A DNA stretch of 6,247 nucleotides, taken from CAZCEC01 sp964497615 (GTDB lineage Bacteria > Chloroflexota > Anaerolineae > Anaerolineales > UBA6663). Shown one piece after another: positions 1 to 3,851 of the stretch. The translations under genes and the position numbers were made by a program. The stretch spans positions 1 through 6,247 of the forward strand of contig CAZCEC010000139.1 in NCBI GenBank assembly GCA_964497615.1, in the 5' to 3' direction. The notes under the pieces are model-generated. The model did not search any database and was not told the origin of the DNA. It saw only the letters and a program-made list of their open reading frames with translations. The stretch's first letter is position 1, and each line of letters opens with the position of its first letter.

Positions 1-58
1 ATCCGCCCATCTTACCTTGGGCCTGCCGAAACGAATTTAGATGCAATTGCCCTGACCC
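1..58. other. Upstream flank without recognisable gene
   Basis: This short stretch precedes the serS promoter. No open reading frame with a plausible ribosome binding site and no RNA structure stands out. It may be the end of an intergenic region whose left-hand gene lies outside the window. Confidence 0.5.
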
Positions 59-88
59 TTGACCCGACGCCCCCTTTCCCCCTATAAT
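59..88 (+). promoter_or_regulatory. Sigma-70-type promoter of the T-box/serS unit
   Basis: A TTGACC hexamer at 59-64 and a perfect TATAAT at 83-88 are separated by 18 bp, a near-consensus housekeeping promoter. Transcription would start around 94-97, just before the first helix of the T-box leader, which is where a riboswitch-controlled transcript should begin. The AT-rich -10 box stands out in C-rich surroundings. No operator is visible, so control is probably exerted downstream, in the leader RNA. Confidence 0.85.
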
Positions 89-290
89 CCCCCCATACCC
101 TAAGACGCCGGAGACATGCCGGACGGGTGCGCGCCTCTCAGAGAGCCGCTGATCGCTGCGAAGCGGCAGGCCCCCCGCCGGTTTCCACTCCTCGCGGAAG
201 CGCTTTTTCTTCCGCCGTTGCCCGCCGATGAGGCGGGCCGCCCCGCCCCCGTTACTGGGCGCGAATGAGGCCGGTCACCGACCGGCAAAA

Positions 291-323
291 GCAGGTGGCA
301 CCACGAGCGGCCCCTCGTCCTGC
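291..323 (+). promoter_or_regulatory. T-box antiterminator with tRNA acceptor-binding bulge
   Basis: Helix A1 pairs GCAGG (291-295) with CCTGC (319-323). The seven-base bulge TGGCACC occupies 296-302. Helix A2 pairs ACGAG (303-307) with CTCGT (314-318), closing a six-base loop. In T-box RNAs the UGGN of the bulge pairs with the NCCA end of uncharged tRNA. Here N is C, which matches a G discriminator base, the usual base 73 of bacterial tRNA-Ser. This independently supports the serine assignment made from the specifier. Formation of this fold removes bases needed by the overlapping terminator. Confidence 0.92.
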
Positions 324-351
324 ATCCAGGACTCGGGGTCGTTTTATTTTT
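307..351 (+). terminator. T-box-controlled intrinsic terminator
   Basis: The arms 307-322 and 327-342 pair around a four-base loop (CATC), with one 2x2 internal mismatch at 315-316/333-334. A T-rich tract GTTTTATTTTT follows at 341-351. The 5' arm overlaps the antiterminator (both use 307 and 314-322), so the two structures are mutually exclusive. Charged tRNA-Ser in excess would leave this terminator formed and stop transcription just before the downstream ribosome binding site, which begins at 352. Confidence 0.92.
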
Positions 352-362
352 GGAAGGCGCAC

Positions 363-485
363 ATGACGTCCCTGACCGGCTTCCTTCTGATTGCCCTCGG
401 CGTCGTCGGCTGCATGGTGCTCATCGTCGCCCTCATCCTCGTCGCCTGGGCCCTTGCCCAAAACCGCCGCCCGCCGTCTACCTAG
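363..485 (+). CDS. Small single-pass membrane protein (40 aa) in the serS T-box operon
   Basis: I do not recognise this family. The ATG at 363 follows GGAAGG (352-357) by five bases, and that Shine-Dalgarno starts immediately after the T-tract of the T-box terminator, so translation occurs only when the T-box reads through. The protein has a few polar residues, a strongly hydrophobic segment at about residues 6-32 containing one cysteine (C17), and a short basic tail with NRR and PPS. By the positive-inside rule the C-terminus should be cytoplasmic. An in-frame ATG further upstream (228) lies inside the T-box and has no ribosome binding site, so it was rejected as the start. The gene ends 102 bp before serS and is presumably on the same transcript. 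It could be a regulatory leader peptide or a real membrane miniprotein. The strong hydrophobicity and good start favour a real protein, but the function is unknown. Confidence 0.72.
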   Translation: MTSLTGFLLIALGVVGCMVLIVALILVAWALAQNRRPPST

Positions 486-500
486 CGGCCGTGTGGCCGC
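485..500 (+). other. Perfect hairpin between miniprotein and serS
   Basis: GCGGCC (485-490) and GGCCGC (495-500) form a six-base-pair GC-only stem with the loop GTGT, beginning on the last base of the miniprotein stop codon. No T-tract follows, so it is unlikely to be an intrinsic terminator. It could stabilise the upstream message or attenuate read-through into serS. It may also be chance in such GC-rich DNA. Confidence 0.35.
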
Positions 501-522
501 CATCCTGCCATCCGAACTCATC

Positions 523-549
523 TCATCCGTTCCATCTGTTTCATCCGTT
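523..549. repeat. Three tandem 9-bp units before serS
   Basis: TCATCCGTT (523-531), CCATCTGTT (532-540) and TCATCCGTT (541-549) are consecutive nine-base units. The first and third are identical, and the middle one differs at two positions. Related CATCC/CATC fragments extend back to about 501. The array lies in the spacer upstream of serS and is pyrimidine-rich on the + strand, like the other intergenic repeats in the window. The serS Shine-Dalgarno lies beyond it, so translation initiation is not obviously affected. Confidence 0.65.
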
Positions 550-587
550 GACGAATCCCGCCGGATCCAACCGGCCCAGAGGACAAC

Positions 588-1877
588 ATGCTCGACATCA
601 ACCTGATCCGCAACGATCCCGACACCCTCAAGACCGCCCTCCGCCACCGCCAGATGCCCGACCTCGCCGCCGCGGTGGACGAAGCCCTGGCCCTCGACCT
701 CCGCCGCCGCGAACTGCTCAAGGAGACCGAAACCTTAAAGGCCGACCGCAACGCCGCCAGCAAGGCCATCAGCCGCCTCAAGGACCCCGCCGAGCGCGAG
801 GCCCGCATCGCCGAACAGAAGGGCCTGGGCGACCGCATCGCCGCCCTAGACGATCAACTCCGCGGCGTGGACGACCAGCTTCAGACCGCCCTCAGCGCCT
901 TGCCCAACCTCCCCGACCCACGCACCCCCCTGGGCGAAACCGAGGACGACAACGTCCTGCTCCGCACCGTCGGCCAGCCGCGCCAGTTCGACTTTGATCC
1001 CCTCCCCCACTGGGACCTCGGCCCGCGCCTCGGCCTGATCGACTTCGAGCGCGGCGTCAAGCTCACCGGCTCGCGCTTCTACGTCCTCACCGGTGCCGGC
1101 GCCCGCCTCCAGCGCGCCCTCATCGCCTGGATGCTCGATCTCCACACCCGCGGCCAGGGCTACCAGGAGGTCTACACCCCCTTCATGGTCCGCTCAGACG
1201 TCCTCTACGCCGCCGGCCAGCTTCCCAAGTTCCGCGACAACCTCTACCACGACGCGGAAGAAGACCTGTGGCTGGTGCCCACCGCCGAGGTGCCCATCAC
1301 CGGTCTGCACAAAGACGAGATCCTCGACCCCGGCGGCCTGCCCCGCCGCTACACCGGCTACACCCCCTGCTTCCGGCGCGAAAAGATCGCCGCCGGCCGC
1401 GACGTGCGCGGCATCAAGCGTGGCCATCAGTTCGATAAGGTGGAAATGTACATCTTCTGCCGGCCCGAGGACTCGGACGCCGAACTGGAGCTGATGCGCG
1501 AGCACGCCGAGGCCACCTGCGCCGGCCTGGGCCTCACCTACCGCGTCAAACAGCTCTGCACCGCCGACCTCGGCTTCAGCGCCCGCCTCACCTACGACCT
1601 GGAAGTCTGGGCGCCCGGCTGCAACGAGTGGCTGGAGGTCTCGTCGGTCTCGAACTGCGGCGACTTCCAGGCCCGCCGCGCCAACGCCAAGTTCCGCCGC
1701 GAGGCCGGCGCCCGCCCCGAGTTCGTCCACACCCTCAACGGCTCGGGCCTCGGCCTCCCGCGCACCCTCATCGCCGTCCTGGAGAACTACCAGCAGCCCG
1801 ACGGCAGCGTCATCGTCCCCGACGTCCTCCGGCCCTGGATGGGCGGCCTCGACGTCATCCAGCCCGGCGCCGCATAG
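588..1877 (+). CDS. serS: Seryl-tRNA synthetase (serine--tRNA ligase)
   Basis: SerRS is a cytoplasmic class II synthetase that activates serine with ATP and charges tRNA-Ser (and tRNA-Sec where present). At 429 residues it is full length for the bacterial type. Residues 1 to about 105 form the N-terminal tRNA-binding helical arm, starting MLDINLIR with heptad-like, charge-rich helices. The catalytic core follows: LGLIDFERGVKLTGSRFYVL near 148-167 with motif 1 just after, the TAE loop at 232-234 (LVPTAEVPIT), motif 2 at about 261-287 (CFRRE to HQFDKVEM), the serine-pocket region at about 324-363 (CTADLGFSA, YDLEVWAPG, SNCGDFQARR), and motif 3 at about 385-419 (GSGLGLPRTL to VLRPWMGG). The ATG at 588 follows AGAGGA (578-583) by four bases, and its MLDIN start is typical. 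The T-box with serine specifier upstream confirms the identity. In motif 2 the common FRxEAG is replaced by FRREKIAAG. The gene looks intact and functional. Confidence 0.98.
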   Translation: MLDINLIRNDPDTLKTALRHRQMPDLAAAVDEALALDLRRRELLKETETLKADRNAASKAISRLKDPAEREARIAEQKGLGDRIAALDDQLRGVDDQLQTALSALPNLPDPRTPLGETEDDNVLLRTVGQPRQFDFDPLPHWDLGPRLGLIDFERGVKLTGSRFYVLTGAGARLQRALIAWMLDLHTRGQGYQEVYTPFMVRSDVLYAAGQLPKFRDNLYHDAEEDLWLVPTAEVPITGLHKDEILDPGGLPRRYTGYTPCFRREKIAAGRDVRGIKRGHQFDKVEMYIFCRPEDSDAELELMREHAEATCAGLGLTYRVKQLCTADLGFSARLTYDLEVWAPGCNEWLEVSSVSNCGDFQARRANAKFRREAGARPEFVHTLNGSGLGLPRTLIAVLENYQQPDGSVIVPDVLRPWMGGLDVIQPGAA

Positions 1878-1898
1878 GCGCCCCGCCGCTGAACAACC

Positions 1899-1979
1899 GG
1901 GGACTCAGGGGACTCGTGGGCCTCAAGGGACTCAGACCTGTTCGCCATCATGCGGCGGATCTGAGTCCCCTGAGTCCCC
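1899..1979. repeat. 17-bp perfect inverted repeat downstream of serS
   Basis: GGGGACTCAGGGGACTC (1899-1915) is the exact reverse complement of 1963-1979, with 47 bases between the arms. Inside it, GGGACTCAGA (1927-1936) pairs perfectly with TCTGAGTCCC (1960-1969). The two hairpins share bases 1963-1969 and so compete with each other. The structure starts 21 bp after the serS stop and could act as a 3'-end or termination structure for the serS message, but no T-tract follows either arm. It may also be a mobile or duplicated intergenic repeat, since the same GAGTCCCC core recurs to the right and near the right window edge. Confidence 0.8.
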
Positions 1980-2060
1980 CTGGCGAAGCATCCCCCGAGT
2001 CCCCAGGCCGTCACGCCCGTCCCCCGAGTCCCCTTTGCGAAGCATCCCCTCAGTCCCCAG
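1972..2060. repeat. 35-bp imperfect direct repeat, 54-bp spacing
   Basis: Positions 1972-2006 and 2026-2060 align over 35 bases with four mismatches. Both contain GAGTCCCC, the shared core GCGAAGCATCCCC (1983-1995 and 2037-2049) and a terminal AGTCCCCAG. The second copy ends only six bases before the start codon of the DUF456 gene, so the repeat fills the place where a ribosome binding site would normally be. Another CCCCCGAGTCCCC copy straddles 2021-2033. No coding potential is apparent. Confidence 0.8.
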
Positions 2061-2066
2061 TGCCCC

Positions 2067-2579
2067 ATGCCTGTCGATGAACTGATCGTCGCGCTGATCA
2101 CCCTCGCCGTCATGCTCATCGGCCTCGTCGGCGTCATCATCCCCGGCCTGCCGGATGTCCCCCTCATCTTTCTGGCCGCCGTGGTCTATGGCCTGCTCAC
2201 CGGCTTCGATGGCTGGCTGGGCGCGGGCGTGCTCATCGTCATGGGCTTGCTCACTCTGGCCGGCATCGTCGTAGACTTGGTCCTGGGCCCGGTGGCCGCG
2301 CGGCGCGGCGGCGCGTCCTGGGCCGCCATCGCGCTCAGTGCCGGTCTCGGTTTGATTGGCTTCTTCGTGCTGCCCCCCTTCGGCGCGCTGCTCGGCGCCG
2401 CCCTGGGGTTGTTCCTCGTGGAATATCGCCGCCGCGGCCAGGATGCCCGTGCCGCCGCCCGCGCCGTCAAGGACTACGCCGTGGGCTTCGGCCTGTCCGT
2501 CGTCGTGCGCCTCGTGCTGGCCGTCCTCATGCTCATCGCCTGGGGCATCTGGGTCCTGCTTGGCCAATCCCCCCCATAG
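2067..2579 (+). CDS. DUF456 family integral membrane protein
   Basis: This 170-residue, very hydrophobic protein matches the DUF456 pattern. It has an N-terminal membrane helix (about 5-24) running into the signature IPGLPDVPLIFLAAVVYGLLTGF (25-47), a second hydrophobic block (about 52-75), then GPVAARRGGASWAA (74-87) before a glycine-rich membrane hairpin (about 88-118). A basic amphipathic stretch (120-135) and a final membrane segment (about 140-166) follow. The length is normal for the family, whose biochemical role is unknown. The ATG at 2067 gives a sensible cytoplasmic N-terminus, but no Shine-Dalgarno is visible because the upstream bases are the C-rich repeat. Translation may depend on a leaderless start or on an ATG such as 2112. 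The gene lies 189 bp after serS on the same strand, and co-transcription across the intervening inverted repeat is uncertain. Confidence 0.85.
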   Translation: MPVDELIVALITLAVMLIGLVGVIIPGLPDVPLIFLAAVVYGLLTGFDGWLGAGVLIVMGLLTLAGIVVDLVLGPVAARRGGASWAAIALSAGLGLIGFFVLPPFGALLGAALGLFLVEYRRRGQDARAAARAVKDYAVGFGLSVVVRLVLAVLMLIAWGIWVLLGQSPP

Positions 2580-2593
2580 AGACGGCGCGGCCT

Positions 2594-2622
2594 GCCCCCT
2601 GCGTCCTCGCAGCGGGGGGTGC
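2594..2622. terminator. Convergent GC-rich hairpin between DUF456 and HEAT genes
   Basis: The spacer between the two converging genes is only 52 bp. CCCCC-TGCG (2595-2603) pairs with CGCA (2608-2611) and, after a small bulge, with the G-run at 2614-2618, leaving the loop TCCT. The hairpin is placed where a shared bidirectional terminator is expected. It has no T-tract on either strand, so intrinsic termination would be weak and Rho or structure-assisted termination is possible. Confidence 0.5.
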
Positions 2623-2631
2623 GTCATCGCG

Positions 2632-3195
2632 TCAGGGCACGAAGTACGTCATCCCCACCCCCAGCTTCTCCAGCCCCTCATCCGCATAATGCTGCACCAG
2701 CGCCGACTCATCCTCCAGCGCCCCCATCAGCGCCGGGATGGCCGCCGGGTCGGCAATGGCGGCCAGGGCGCGGGCCGCGTTCACCCGCACCCGCGCCTGC
2801 GCGTCGTGCCTCAGCGCGTGGATCAGCCCCGGCACCGCCGGCCGCCCAATCCGCATCAGCGCCTCGGTCGCCAGCCGCGCCAGGTATTCGCTTTCGTCGT
2901 TCAGGGCAAACAGTAATGGGGTCACCGCCTCCGGCGCCGCGCGCTGGCCCAGCGCATGCACCGCCGCGGCCCGCACACTCGCATCACGGTCGGCCGCCAC
3001 ATTCACCAGCGCCGCGGTCGCGGCTTCGCCGGGCAAGTGCCCCAGCGCCGCCACCGCCCACCAGCGCGCATCGGGATCATGCCCATGCAAGGCCTCCAGC
3101 AGCGCGGGCAGGTCCGCCTCGCTCACCTGCCCCACCACTGCCGCCGCCCGCTCATCGTCCCCCGAAAATAACTCCTCCAGCCAGTTCGCTGGCAC
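2632..3195 (-). CDS. HEAT-repeat protein
   Basis: This 187-residue protein is built almost entirely of HEAT-type helical repeats of about 30 residues, at roughly 29-57, 58-88, 89-118, 119-149 and 150-181. Each has the alanine/leucine-rich second helix with a conserved R (for example VRAAAVHALGQ, ARLATEALMRIG, VRVNAARALAAIA). HEAT solenoids of this PBS-lyase-like type mostly serve as protein-binding scaffolds, so no enzymatic role should be assumed. There is no signal peptide or membrane helix, so it is probably cytoplasmic. The start is a GTG at 3193-3195. Upstream on the coding strand are AAAGG about six bases away and AGGGAG further up, either of which could serve as Shine-Dalgarno. The partner is unknown. 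It is separated from the Trm112-like gene by the low-complexity spacer with the assembly gap, so shared transcription cannot be judged. Confidence 0.88.
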   Translation of the reverse strand: MPANWLEELFSGDDERAAAVVGQVSEADLPALLEALHGHDPDARWWAVAALGHLPGEAATAALVNVAADRDASVRAAAVHALGQRAAPEAVTPLLFALNDESEYLARLATEALMRIGRPAVPGLIHALRHDAQARVRVNAARALAAIADPAAIPALMGALEDESALVQHYADEGLEKLGVGMTYFVP

Positions 3196-3295
3196 CTACC
3201 TTTGCTCCCTGCCCCCTCTCATCCCCCGACCCGCACATCGGCCCGCCCCTCACGCCCCTTCCCTCTCCGGCCTTCGTTCCTCACGCCTTGTCCGC

Positions 3296-3350
3296 CTTCC
3301 GTCCCTTTCTCACCTCTCGCCTTCCACCCTCCGTCTTTCGTCTTCCGTCC
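3296..3350. repeat. 55-bp repeat, left copy at gap edge
   Basis: The last 55 known bases before the gap are identical to the first 55 bases after it (3451-3505). The unit begins and ends with the same nonamer, CTTCCGTCC (3296-3304 and 3342-3350), which would also allow a true tandem array with a 46-bp period. See the gap entry for interpretation. Confidence 0.9.
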
Positions 3351-3450
3351 NNNNNNNNNNNNNNNNNNNNNNNNNNNNNNNNNNNNNNNNNNNNNNNNNN
3401 NNNNNNNNNNNNNNNNNNNNNNNNNNNNNNNNNNNNNNNNNNNNNNNNNN
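3351..3450. other. Assembly gap (100 N)
   Basis: Exactly 100 consecutive Ns suggest a scaffolder's fixed-size gap rather than a measured length. The flanking ends are identical over 55 bp, so real missing sequence may be absent, or the gap may hide further copies of a tandem repeat. Confidence 0.97.
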
Positions 3451-3505
3451 CTTCCGTCCCTTTCTCACCTCTCGCCTTCCACCCTCCGTCTTTCGTCTTC
3501 CGTCC
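3451..3505. repeat. 55-bp repeat, right copy at gap edge
   Basis: This is identical, base for base, to 3296-3350. The match starts exactly at the first base after the gap. After position 3505 the sequence continues with related CTTCGTC/CCGTCC fragments to about 3555. Confidence 0.9.
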
Positions 3506-3560
3506 TTCGTCCCCTCCGTCCTTCGTCTTCGGTCGTCGGTCATCCGTCGTCGGTCGCCCC

Positions 3561-3581
3561 TTCATCCTTCATCCTTCATCC
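3561..3581. repeat. TTCATCC heptamer repeat, three copies
   Basis: Three perfect tandem copies of TTCATCC occupy 3561-3567, 3568-3574 and 3575-3581, followed by a degenerate TTCGTTT. They end six bases before the stop codon of the minus-strand zinc-ribbon gene, so they lie in its 3' untranslated region as a purine-rich GGATGAA repeat. The heptamer length fits replication slippage. Confidence 0.8.
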
Positions 3582-3587
3582 TTCGTT

Positions 3588-3809
3588 TCACTCTCCCGGC
3601 GGCGGCACCGGCAAATCCTCCGCCTTTGTCTCCATCCACTTCGTCCCCTCATCAATCAGCATCACCGGGATATCGTCGCGGATTGGGTACTTGCGCCCGC
3701 AGTCCTGGCAGATCAGCCACGTATCGCGGTGCAGCGTCAGCAGGCCGGGCTTTTCCCGCACGCAGTGCGGGCAACGCAGAATTTCCAGCAGATCAGGACT
3801 GACCATCAT
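3588..3809 (-). CDS. Trm112/UPF0434-like zinc-ribbon protein
   Basis: This 73-residue protein has the Trm112p-like layout: LLEILRCPHC (residues 7-16), then WLICQDCGRKYPIRDDIPVMLIDE (31-54). The four cysteines C13, C16, C34 and C37 form a probable zinc ribbon, and the YPIRDDIPVML segment is the family hallmark. In eukaryotes and archaea Trm112 is an activating partner of methyltransferases. Bacterial UPF0434 members of this size are largely uncharacterised, so a partner role is inference. AAGGAG (coding strand, 3819-3814) lies four bases before a first ATG and seven before a second adjacent ATG (3804-3806). The second has the better spacing and would give 72 residues. The gene follows the transglutaminase gene on the same strand with 42 bp between them, so co-transcription is plausible, with no evident functional connection. 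The C-terminal tail (LPVPPPGE) is presumably disordered. Confidence 0.9.
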   Translation of the reverse strand: MMVSPDLLEILRCPHCVREKPGLLTLHRDTWLICQDCGRKYPIRDDIPVMLIDEGTKWMETKAEDLPVPPPGE

Positions 3810-3851
3810 TTCTCTCCTTGAACGAGTGCCGATTCTACTCCATTCTCCATT

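Larger units (their letters stand above)
95..351 (+). promoter_or_regulatory. T-box riboswitch, serine (UCC) specifier, transcriptional type
   Basis: This leader RNA senses uncharged tRNA-Ser and lets transcription read into serS. Stem I can be drawn from 110-113 (GGAG) pairing 188-191 (CTCC), then 119-122 pairing 178-181, GCCT 133-136 pairing 168-171, the AG-bulge motif AGAGA 140-144, and a distal helix GCCGCT 145-150 / AGCGGC 162-167. The specifier loop carries TTTCCA at 182-187, so the specifier reads TCC (184-186) followed by the usual purine A187. Further hairpins lie at 194-215 (GCGGAAG/CTTCCGC), 221-237 (CCCGCC/GGCGGG) and 270-286 (GCCGGT/ACCGGC). The last is followed by AAAA and the T-box proper, GCAGGTGGCACCACGAG. 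The architecture and serine identity agree with the downstream serS. T-box leaders upstream of aminoacyl-tRNA synthetase genes are well established in Firmicutes and known in Actinobacteria and Chloroflexota. The 5' boundary is approximate. Confidence 0.93.
3196..3587. other. Low-complexity intergenic spacer with assembly gap
   Basis: These 392 positions hold no supportable gene. The + strand is almost pure pyrimidine with CG steps (runs of TCC, CTTCGTC, CCGTCC, GGTCGTCGGTC), and open frames through it exist only because the composition avoids stops and because the Ns translate as X. Positions 3351-3450 are unknown bases. If the identical gap edges are simply overlapping contig ends, the true spacer may be about 237 bp. 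Confidence 0.85.

Noticed and set aside
228..362. Upstream in-frame extension of the 40-aa miniprotein from an ATG at 228.
   Set aside because: It lies inside T-box hairpins and the terminator and has no ribosome binding site. The ATG at 363 has GGAAGG at good spacing.
350..997. A 215-residue plus-strand frame overlapping the miniprotein and serS.
   Set aside because: Its translation is an Arg/Pro-rich shadow of serS in another frame with no recognisable domain.
1899..1979. Calling the 17-bp inverted repeat an insertion-sequence end or an intrinsic terminator.
   Set aside because: There is no transposase or target duplication, and no T-tract follows the stem, so only the repeat itself is reported.
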